Part shown: positions 1 through 5,609 of the stretch, in pieces | Position numbering within the stretch: the first letter of the stretch is position 1 | Layout: each line of letters begins with the position of its first letter | Source of the DNA: Oscillospiraceae bacterium | GTDB taxonomy: Bacteria; Bacillota; Clostridia; Oscillospirales; Oscillospiraceae | Assembly: GCA_031264545.1 (NCBI GenBank) | Contig: JAISDV010000168.1 | Span: forward strand, 1-6,369 | Length of the DNA stretch: 6,369 nucleotides | Direction: 5' to 3' | Notes under the pieces: generated by a model | What the model saw: the letters and a program-made list of their open reading frames with translations, nothing else | Databases searched by the model: none | What the model was told of the DNA's origin: nothing | Position numbers and translations under genes: made by a program

Positions 1-13
1 ATTTTTTTCGTTT

Positions 14-19
14 CCTCCT
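14..19 (-). promoter_or_regulatory. Strong Shine-Dalgarno for a gene starting at or just beyond base 1
   Basis: On the minus strand AGGAGG occupies 19-14 within GAGGAGGAAA, followed by an A-rich spacer ending in AT at bases 2-1. If the next base outside the window is G, an ATG would begin at base 2 with an 11-base spacer. It implies that the minus-strand gene series continues beyond the left edge. Confidence 0.6.
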
Positions 20-21
20 CT

Positions 22-35
22 CGCGTTCTCACGCG
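22..35 (-). promoter_or_regulatory. GNRA-loop hairpin just upstream of the left-edge ribosome binding site
   Basis: On the transcribed (minus) strand CGCGT-GAGA-ACGCG forms a perfect 5-bp GC-rich stem closed by a GAGA tetraloop, a member of the stable GNRA class. It ends about two bases before the GAGGAGG Shine-Dalgarno. It could shield the downstream message from decay or influence ribosome access; this role is inferred. Confidence 0.5.
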
Positions 36-47
36 TCAGATGGTGGT

Positions 48-113
48 GGGTTCAAAACAGGGGGGGTTCAAAAGCCCACCTTTAGGTGGCTTTTGTACCC
101 TGTTTTTGAACCC
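48..113 (-). terminator. Long imperfect hairpin downstream of the primase gene, possible weak intrinsic terminator
   Basis: An inverted repeat spans 48-113. The inner stem pairs CCACC (76-80) with GGTGG (85-89) around TTTA, and extends through one bulged C to pair AAAAGC (70-75) with CTTTT (90-94). After a G-rich bulge (within 60-66), the outer arm pairs GGGTTCAAAACA (48-59) with TGTTTTTGAACCC (101-113), with one bulged T. Read on the minus strand the inner stem is followed by only four U residues. It could therefore be a weak, bidirectional terminator at the end of the operon, or a structural element of the repeat array. The pairing is seen; terminator function is uncertain. Confidence 0.45.
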
Positions 114-134
114 CATCCATGCCATTTTTGAAGG

Positions 135-159
135 GGTTAAAAAATTGAGTTTTTGAACC
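135..159. other. A/T-rich hairpin built from a repeat copy
   Basis: GGTT (135-138) pairs with AACC (156-159) and AAAAA (140-144) with TTTTT (150-154). There is one A/G mismatch and a five-base loop, TTGAG. The right arm is the TTTGAACC repeat copy at 152-159. No U-tract follows on the minus strand, so it is not a classical terminator. It may be an easily melted element or simply a by-product of inverted repeat copies. Confidence 0.5.
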
Positions 160-217
160 TTTTGAACCCCTAAGCTCCAAAGCTTCAATTTTCGATATTT
201 GAACCTTTTGAACCCCT
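152..217. repeat. Perfect 20-base direct repeat, 46-base period
   Basis: Bases 152-171 and 198-217 are identical, and each contains two TTTGAACC units 9 bases apart followed by CCT. The 26-base spacer contains a small palindrome (172-185) and the primase stop codon. The distal copy is coding (it encodes RGSKGSN in the primase tail) and the proximal copy is not. This suggests duplication of a functional element rather than a protein-level constraint. Confidence 0.9.
172..185. other. Small palindrome between the two 20-base repeats, at the primase stop
   Basis: AAGCT (172-176) and AGCTT (181-185) form a perfect 5-bp stem with a CCAA loop. It sits exactly between the direct repeats and overlaps the last base of the primase stop codon (187-185). 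It may only mark a symmetrical centre of the repeat region; the stem is short. Confidence 0.4.
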
Positions 218-2434
218 GATGACCTTTCCGCCTTCGCGGTGAAAATCGTCACTCTCATCAATGTGATTACGCACGGTGTTTTTCGCCAAGTCTAAATATG
301 CAGCCAATGCCGCAACCGTAACCTTGCCGTCAATCGAGCAGGCGTCGTATGCTTTTTCGAGCGCTTCTTCGCGTTCATTTTCACGCTCCGCGGCGGTCTT
401 TTTCCGGGTGAGATTTTTCTGAAAATGAACGACCGGAACCGTGTCTGCCCCCATGTCCTCAAGCACACCGACATCATCAATGCGATGTATCGGATATTCG
501 AACCACACGTTGACCGGGGAGAACTTCGGGAACTCGCGGAGGGTGCCCTCTATGCGCCAGCCCGTAAGCGCGTCAGCGGCCTTCTGCGCGTCCATAGCGG
601 CGCTTTCCGCGGCGGCCAGCGTCGGGGGACTGAGCAACCGCCTGCAAGCGTCATGCATGGCTCTTTCGCTGCACACGTCGTCCTGGGATATTTCCTCCTT
701 CCAATTCGGAATAGCCGCCTGAAGCATTTTCAGGTACGCTTTCGCGGCGGCCTGCTGACGGTTGTACGCCTGCACGGACTCGGTCAGGTCAAGCTCCATG
801 AGGTCGAGCAGGGCGTCTGGATCGCGGGCGAACACGCCGGAGCCGGACGCGCGGTCCATCGACTTTTTGCCGCCCTGACCGCCCTTGCTATGGTGGTGGC
901 AGTAGATCACCGCGCAGCCCAGCTCCGTGCAAACGAGGTCAAATTGATTGCAAAAGTGGGCCATCTGGTCAGCGCTGTTTTCATCGCCGGTGATGATTTT
1001 ATAGATCGGGTCAATCACGATCGCTATGTAGTTCTTCTTGGCCGCGCGACGTATCAGCTTTGGCGCGAGCTTATCCATCGGGACAGACTTCCCGCGCAAA
1101 TTCCAAACGTCGATGTTTTGGATATTCCGCGGCTTCCATTCGAGCGCGGTATAAACGTCCTTGAAACGCGCCATACAGCTTGGCCGGTCCAGCTCGAGGT
1201 TGACATACAGGATACGCCCCTTTGCGCAGTTAAAGCCCATCCATTGCCGCCCCTCTGCGATCGCCACGCAAAGCGCGATCAGCGCGAAAGATTTACCGGA
1301 TTTTGAGGGCCCGGCGAGCAACAGCTTATGCCCCTGTCTGAGCACGTCGTCGATGAGCGGCGGCGCGAGCGCGGGCAGCTTGTCCCAGACCTCGGAAAGA
1401 TTTTCCGCGTCAGGCAAATCGTCGTTGACGCCCTCGATCCACTCCTGCCATTCCTTCCAGCTTTCCTTGCCTATTTTAGTATCAACAATATATTGCTTGT
1501 GGCCATTACGCATGACGCCGGGCATTCGCGACAAGCGCGAGGGGTTCTTGTTCTGCGTGTCGATACTCATGCCGTTTTTCTTCAGGATATTATAGAGGTA
1601 ATCGACGCGCTTGCGGTATTCGTCGTAATTGGACGCCTCGACGCGCACGATGGCGTGCAAGCTCTTCCCGCCGGAATACACGAGACATATGACTGGCAGC
1701 TCGAGCTTGCGAATAAGCGCGTTCTGCTGGGCGATCTCCATGTCGTCGGACTCGACAAGGGCATAGCGGTAATCCGTGACGTTTTCATTTTTGACGCCTG
1801 CGCCGTCTAACGGGTTGAAGCGTATCCACGCGCCCGCGGCAGGGTCATAGTCGCCCACGGCCTTGCCAAGATCCCCGCCGCAGTCGCTGAGCTTTTGGAT
1901 AAGCTGCCCCGCCGGACGGTCGTAAGCGCCTTTTGAGGGCAAGTATTTACCGTCCTTTTTCCAGCTTTCCGTGACATACCCGACACACTCGGACGCTTCA
2001 AACAGCAGCTCAAGGTAAGTGGTCAATTCCCTGACGGGGTCCCAGTCGTCCGGCTCGCTGACTTCCTCGCCCTCGACCCAGCCGCTGTCCACGACTACAA
2101 AATCTTCCTTCGCGCCTATGGTGTCGTTCCAGCCCAGCTCATGTCCGGCGTCGGGATTGAAGGAGCCGCGCCAGCCCTGATTTTTCGCTAGTTGTACGAT
2201 CGTCCCGGCTGTGACTGGCGTCGCAGAGCCCAGGAACCCGCGCCATTTGCGCTCACAGTCACCGGGGTGATAGCGCTTGGTATCGCCGCGGCTCCAGTCG
2301 TCCCACGCGCGACAGGTGTATCCGGCGTCCTTCAGCGCCATGCCCACGGAAAGCCATTCCTGGTAATCGAGCCGGGCAGGGTCTATGTGAGATAAAATTT
2401 CAGTTAAATCTAAGGTGGTTTCCACAGGCTTCAC
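185..2434 (-). CDS. Phage primase-helicase fusion: PriCT-2, AEP-like primase, RecA-fold helicase, winged-helix tail
   Basis: This 749-residue multidomain replication protein probably primes and unwinds phage DNA. Residues about 12-88 resemble PriCT-2 (SHIDPARLDYQEWLSVGMAL and a C-terminal GTIVQLAKNQGW). Residues about 185-335 look like an archaeo-eukaryotic primase core: an acidic motif VESDD (227-231), SGGKSLH (254-260) matching the sxH motif, and ID (291-292) before NPSRLSRMPG (297-306). Residues about 365-550 are a RepA/AAA_25-type helicase with Walker A GPSKSGKS (375-382), Walker B AIVID (471-475), YCHHHSKG (511-518) and MDRASGSG (526-533). Residues about 690-740 resemble a helix-turn-helix (VAALAAYLDLAKNTVRNHI). 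The start is unresolved: GTG at 2434 overlaps the helicase stop but is 1 base from AAGGGAG (2442-2436), while GTG at 2425 has a 10-base spacing and would give 746 residues. The 3' end is written in the GGTTCAAA repeat. PriCT-2 stands before the primase core rather than after it. Helicase and primase calls come from motifs; activity is inferred. Confidence 0.88.
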   Translation of the reverse strand: MKPVETTLDLTEILSHIDPARLDYQEWLSVGMALKDAGYTCRAWDDWSRGDTKRYHPGDCERKWRGFLGSATPVTAGTIVQLAKNQGWRGSFNPDAGHELGWNDTIGAKEDFVVVDSGWVEGEEVSEPDDWDPVRELTTYLELLFEASECVGYVTESWKKDGKYLPSKGAYDRPAGQLIQKLSDCGGDLGKAVGDYDPAAGAWIRFNPLDGAGVKNENVTDYRYALVESDDMEIAQQNALIRKLELPVICLVYSGGKSLHAIVRVEASNYDEYRKRVDYLYNILKKNGMSIDTQNKNPSRLSRMPGVMRNGHKQYIVDTKIGKESWKEWQEWIEGVNDDLPDAENLSEVWDKLPALAPPLIDDVLRQGHKLLLAGPSKSGKSFALIALCVAIAEGRQWMGFNCAKGRILYVNLELDRPSCMARFKDVYTALEWKPRNIQNIDVWNLRGKSVPMDKLAPKLIRRAAKKNYIAIVIDPIYKIITGDENSADQMAHFCNQFDLVCTELGCAVIYCHHHSKGGQGGKKSMDRASGSGVFARDPDALLDLMELDLTESVQAYNRQQAAAKAYLKMLQAAIPNWKEEISQDDVCSERAMHDACRRLLSPPTLAAAESAAMDAQKAADALTGWRIEGTLREFPKFSPVNVWFEYPIHRIDDVGVLEDMGADTVPVVHFQKNLTRKKTAAERENEREEALEKAYDACSIDGKVTVAALAAYLDLAKNTVRNHIDESDDFHREGGKVIRGSKGSNIEN

Positions 2435-4011
2435 GCTCCCTTATATTCGGCGGGAATAATGTCACGCGGAACGTGCCAGTCGTTAGCCGCTATACGGTTG
2501 ATGAGCTTATTCGCCGCGTCGAATTGCCATGTGCCAACATGCTGAAAGCCCCTGTTTTCGAGAAGCCGAATCTGCTTAGGCGTGGTCAACCCCTCTAGCC
2601 GGCGCTTGCTCAGCCGGTCAAGCAGCTTCGCGGCCTTGCCGGCGTTATCGACGGCGTCGGGAAGAATGCCCAGCCGCTCGAGCGTTTTAGCCTGCGCCGC
2701 GGACGGCGGACCCAGCTCCCAGCCGAACGACGGAACGAAGCTTGACAGGTCCTCGGCCTGAATACTAAGCTCGAATTGCAAGGGATCGACAAGCTTGCGT
2801 TTGCGTTTGCGCATTTCCTGAAGCTGCTTCGCGAGCGCTTCCTCGCGCTGGGCTATAACGTCGTCGCTGGCCTTCTGCGCGGCCTCCTGGATGTCGACGG
2901 GGCAGCCTGCGGCCTCGATATTTTCGGTCATTTTCGCGGCGACCTGCGCCGTTTCGCAGATCAGGTTTGCGGGGTGGCAAAGCTCATGGCGTTCTGTGTG
3001 CCAGAGGAAATCGAGCAAAAGCAGCTCCGTTTTTCCGGGGAACAGCCGCGTTCCGCGGCCCACCATCTGACTATATAGGCTGCGTATTTTTGTCGGGCGC
3101 AGGACGACAATGCAGTCGACCGACGGGCAGTCCCATCCCTCGGTCAAGAGCATGGAGTTGCACAGGACCTCATAGCGGCCGGCGTCAAAGTCTTTGAGGA
3201 TTTCCGCGCGGTCAGGACTGTTTCCGTTGACCTCTACGGCTTCCATGCCTTTTGAGCACAGAATATCCCGGAACTTTTGCGAGGTCTTGACAAGCGGCAG
3301 GAACACGACGGTCTTGCGGCCGGCGCAGTTTTTGACCATTTCGTCGGCGATCTGGTGAAGATAGGGATCGAGCGCCGTTCCGAGGTCGCTAACCTTGAAA
3401 TCTCCGCTTTGCGTCCCGACGCCGGACAGGTCGAGCTTAAGAGGGATCGTCAGCGCTTTGATGGGGCTAAGATAGCCCTCCTTGATCGCCTTCGGCAGCG
3501 TGTATTCATAGGCCAGGGAATCAAAAAACTGGCCGAGATTGCGCATGTCCCCTCTGTCGGGGGTCGCGGTAACGCCGAGGACGTCGGCGTTACCGAAGTG
3601 CGTCAAAACACGCTGATAGCCGTCCGAAAGGCAATGGTGCGCCTCGTCTACGATAATTTTGCCGAAATGATCAGAGGCAAACTGCGCGAGCCGGTTTTCG
3701 CGCTGTAGGGACTGGACGGACCCGACCGTTACCCTGAACCAGCTGCCAAGGCAGGATTCCTCAGCTTTTTCGGTGGCGCATACGAGGCCGGTAGCGGCGT
3801 GCAGCTTGTCCGCCGCCTGCTCAAGGAGCTCGCCCCGGTGAGCGAGTATAAGAACACGCTCACCGAGCCTGACGCAATCCTCCGCGACCTTTGCAAAAAC
3901 AATCGTCTTGCCCGTGCCCGTCGGGAGGACCAGAAGCGTATGCTTCGCGCCCGCATTCCACTGCTCCAGAATGGCGTGCCGCGCCTCCTGTTGATATGGC
4001 CGGAGCTCCAT
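2431..4011 (-). CDS. DEAD/DEAH-box SF2 helicase of a phage replication module
   Basis: This 526-residue superfamily 2 helicase (COG1061/RecG-UvrB-like fold) probably unwinds or remodels DNA during phage replication. Both RecA lobes are complete. Starting with LRPYQQEA (3-10), the motifs are I LPTGTGKT (29-36), Ia LAHRGELL (56-63), II DEAH (122-125), III GVTATP (146-151), V LLTEGWDCPSVD (288-299) and VI QMVGRGTR (315-322). A charged helix (about 380-406) links to a C-terminal region holding two similar helical motifs (about 437-471 and 477-512). The start is uncertain. The ATG at 4011 gives the natural N-terminus MELRPYQ and lies two bases after the DUF669 stop, while in-frame GTG codons at 4020 and 4017 would overlap that stop. 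No strong SD decides it, so coupling to DUF669 translation is likely. The TGA stop overlaps the GTG start of the primase gene. Helicase family is certain; polarity and substrate are not shown. Confidence 0.93.
   Translation of the reverse strand: MELRPYQQEARHAILEQWNAGAKHTLLVLPTGTGKTIVFAKVAEDCVRLGERVLILAHRGELLEQAADKLHAATGLVCATEKAEESCLGSWFRVTVGSVQSLQRENRLAQFASDHFGKIIVDEAHHCLSDGYQRVLTHFGNADVLGVTATPDRGDMRNLGQFFDSLAYEYTLPKAIKEGYLSPIKALTIPLKLDLSGVGTQSGDFKVSDLGTALDPYLHQIADEMVKNCAGRKTVVFLPLVKTSQKFRDILCSKGMEAVEVNGNSPDRAEILKDFDAGRYEVLCNSMLLTEGWDCPSVDCIVVLRPTKIRSLYSQMVGRGTRLFPGKTELLLLDFLWHTERHELCHPANLICETAQVAAKMTENIEAAGCPVDIQEAAQKASDDVIAQREEALAKQLQEMRKRKRKLVDPLQFELSIQAEDLSSFVPSFGWELGPPSAAQAKTLERLGILPDAVDNAGKAAKLLDRLSKRRLEGLTTPKQIRLLENRGFQHVGTWQFDAANKLINRIAANDWHVPRDIIPAEYKGA
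2436..2442 (-). promoter_or_regulatory. Shine-Dalgarno for the primase-helicase gene, inside the helicase 3' end
   Basis: AAGGGAG at 2442-2436 lies in the last codons of the helicase. It is one base from the GTG at 2434 and ten bases from the GTG at 2425. Spacing favours the latter, whereas the GTGA overlap favours stop-start coupling at 2434. Confidence 0.55.
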
Positions 4012-4013
4012 AA

Positions 4014-4487
4014 TCACCACTTCCCGGGCGTATACCCTTGTGGAGCTGCCGCCGAGGCCGACGCTTTGACGGGTTCGTAAAACCTTTTGATCTCATTGGT
4101 CGTGGCGTCGTCGCCGTTTTTGTTCCTGTATGTACGCACGCCGACCTTGCACCGGCCTTTTGAGCCGGGCACCGCGGGCCAGTTCATTTTTTGACGCTCT
4201 CCGTGCTGTCGCTGCCCGATCGCGGTGAAAAACGCGCACAGCAGCCCCTCAACGCTGGTATGCAGATAAAGGTTGTGTTTAATCGTGGCGACGCCTTCAG
4301 GCGCTTCGATAGTGATATTGAGCACAGCCTTGTCGCAAGGCGGCAGTTTGTCGCCGCCCTCATAGCGGGCGCGCTCATAGCTGACGACGGTAAAATCATA
4401 GTCGCCGGGCTGCAAGAGTATAAAATCCGGTCCGTCATTTTCAATGCTGTCGTCCCAGCCAAGTTCGTATCCTGTGTTTTCAGTCAT
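4014..4487 (-). CDS. DUF669 family phage protein, putative accessory DNA-binding protein
   Basis: This 157-residue protein resembles the phage DUF669 family, which is usually found between a Sak4-like ATPase and a helicase or primase, as here. The family has no firm function; a single-stranded DNA-binding or recombination accessory role is an inference. The N-terminus has GYELGWDDSI (6-15), then DFILL-PGDYDFTV (21-33). A beta-rich core follows, including KAVLNITIEAPEG and the strand TIKHNLYLH, then an Ala-rich tail ending GYTPGKW. I chose the ATG at 4487 because AAGGAG at 4504-4499 lies 11 bases upstream. A TTG at 4496 in the same frame is only two bases from that site. The TGA stop at 4016-4014 overlaps the possible GTG starts of the helicase gene. 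The ELGW block recurs in the primase linker (see findings). Confidence 0.82.
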   Translation of the reverse strand: MTENTGYELGWDDSIENDGPDFILLQPGDYDFTVVSYERARYEGGDKLPPCDKAVLNITIEAPEGVATIKHNLYLHTSVEGLLCAFFTAIGQRQHGERQKMNWPAVPGSKGRCKVGVRTYRNKNGDDATTNEIKRFYEPVKASASAAAPQGYTPGKW

Positions 4488-4498
4488 AATAATCAAAT

Positions 4499-4504
4499 CT
4501 CCTT
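4499..4504 (-). promoter_or_regulatory. Shine-Dalgarno deciding the DUF669 start
   Basis: AAGGAG at 4504-4499 lies 11 bases before the ATG at 4487 and only 2 bases before the in-frame TTG at 4496, which favours the ATG. It sits in the only true gap of the operon, 18 bases between the Sak4-like stop and this start. Confidence 0.7.
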
Positions 4505-4505
4505 T

Positions 4506-5609
4506 TTAGAATGGCAATCTGTCCGGATTGCTTTCGATGAATTTTCGGATTTGCGGCCATGCGCTTATGAGGACGCCGTTAATGAAATCGAGCGGATAGT
4601 TTTTGATTGGCATATCCGACGGAAAGTATCCCTTCTTCGCAACGGCGGCCTGTACCTCATAGGGGCTTATTTTCGCCGCATGCATCAGGTCGAGCAGCCC
4701 GCGGGGTATACCCTCATAGTCCCCTTCGTGCGGCGTGTCGCTTGGTATCTCAGTAAAGACCGCTTTCTGCGCGGGCTCGTCAGACTGTGCCGGCGCTTCA
4801 GGCGGCACTTTTTGCGCGGGGGGCTCTGGCGCAGGCGCGGTTTGAACGGGAGGTTCGGGTGAAACGACTTCTGCGGGGCGCACGACCATATCGAACAGAT
4901 GCGAAATCTGCTCAAACTCAAACGGGACCTCCGGCTCGAGCATATGCCGGTTTTTCGCGTCCCAGCAGGGATGGTGCGCCGTGTACATGACGCGCTTGCC
5001 GCCCTGCGGCTTATTTCTGCCCTTTGCGGTGCCTTGACCGTCCACATTGACAACAAGCGTTTTGTAGTTTGCAAATAACAGCAAATCCACCCATTCTTTG
5101 ACTAAAGCCGCCGTTTTTTTCTCGAGCTTGAGCTCCCAACGGTCGTAAGCGCCGAGCTCGTCGGGCTGCTCAAATTTACGCATTTGAGCGTGCGCCGTGA
5201 GGACGACGTTGATCCCGGCCTTCACAAGGTCCTCCAGCAGGTTGAGCAAGCGCCCAAATTCCTCTTCGAGGTAGATATAGCCTTTTCCGTAACCCAGATC
5301 CTCAATGCCGCTTATACGCTTCTCCGCGCATATTTTAGACAGGCAGAGCGCTTCCGCCCAGTCAGCCGTATCAATGACGAGCGTCCTGCATTCTTTCGGG
5401 TGGCTGCGAAAATACTGTACCTGGTCTATGAGCATTGCCCAGCTGCTTGGCGTCGGCGTCCGGGCGACGTCCATGAATTTTGTACTGCCCTCGGTGTCGA
5501 TAAAGACAGGGTCAGGGAACTGTGACGCGAAGGTGCTCTTGCCTATGCCCTCCGGACCGTATACACAGCATTTGAGCGCCCCGCAAATCAATCCTTTTGT
5601 TATCTGCAT
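4506..5609 (-). CDS. Sak4-like / AAA_24 RecA-fold phage ATPase (putative recombination protein)
   Basis: This 367-residue NTPase resembles the phage nucleotide-binding family AAA_24, which includes Sak4-type RecA-like proteins that assist single-strand annealing. Visible motifs are Walker A GPEGIGKST (18-26), an acidic strand end FIDTEGS (36-42), Walker B TLVID (76-80), a sensor-like strand LTAHAQ (137-142) and a conserved-looking AKNRHML patch (218-224). Residues about 243-285 are a Pro/Ala/Gln/Glu-rich linker, probably disordered. It leads to a small helical domain (about 300-362) ending near the C-terminus in NPDRLPF. The ATG at 5609-5607 shares its A with the TAA stop of the upstream ATPase (TAATG), and GGTGA at 5620-5616 lies 6 bases upstream, so translational coupling is likely. 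The downstream DUF669 gene and helicase support a replication/recombination role. DNA annealing activity is inferred from the family and not visible in the sequence. Confidence 0.87.
   Translation of the reverse strand: MQITKGLICGALKCCVYGPEGIGKSTFASQFPDPVFIDTEGSTKFMDVARTPTPSSWAMLIDQVQYFRSHPKECRTLVIDTADWAEALCLSKICAEKRISGIEDLGYGKGYIYLEEEFGRLLNLLEDLVKAGINVVLTAHAQMRKFEQPDELGAYDRWELKLEKKTAALVKEWVDLLLFANYKTLVVNVDGQGTAKGRNKPQGGKRVMYTAHHPCWDAKNRHMLEPEVPFEFEQISHLFDMVVRPAEVVSPEPPVQTAPAPEPPAQKVPPEAPAQSDEPAQKAVFTEIPSDTPHEGDYEGIPRGLLDLMHAAKISPYEVQAAVAKKGYFPSDMPIKNYPLDFINGVLISAWPQIRKFIESNPDRLPF

Larger units (their letters stand above)
48..217. repeat. GGTTCAAA repeat array, candidate iteron or origin-like region
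   Basis: Seven exact copies of one 8-mer fall within 170 bases. On the plus strand TTTGAACC occurs at 105-112, 152-159, 161-168, 198-205 and 207-214. The complement GGTTCAAA occurs at 49-56 and 65-72. Two copies form a pair with 9-base periodicity at 152-168, and the pair is repeated exactly at 198-214. The 20 bases at 152-171 are identical to those at 198-217. A degenerate half-site, TTTTTGAAGGGGTT, lies at 126-138. Most of the array is non-coding; the last pair lies inside the 3' end of the primase gene. Iteron-like repeats beside a phage replication initiator suggest an origin, but a structured RNA 3' region fits as well. The repeats are directly seen; the function is inferred. Confidence 0.75.

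Noticed and set aside
48..73. GGTTCAAA resembling the T-loop of a tRNA, suggesting a tRNA gene or tRNA-derived att site
   Set aside because: The motif recurs seven times in both orientations and no acceptor, D or anticodon arm can be drawn around any copy.
36..125. 29-codon minus-strand open frame beginning at the ATG at 125
   Set aside because: It has no ribosome binding site and is made largely of the repeat and hairpin sequence, so coding is unlikely.
48..217. CRISPR array
   Set aside because: The units are 8-9 bases with irregular spacing and mixed orientation, and there are no spacers or cas genes.
425..1306. Long plus-strand open frame of 293 codons
   Set aside because: It lies wholly opposite the primase-helicase gene, has no recognisable domain, and its composition is that expected of the complement of a GC-rich coding strand.
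4488..4496. TTG start for DUF669 at 4496
   Set aside because: It is two bases from the Shine-Dalgarno, too close for normal initiation; the ATG at 4487 fits better.
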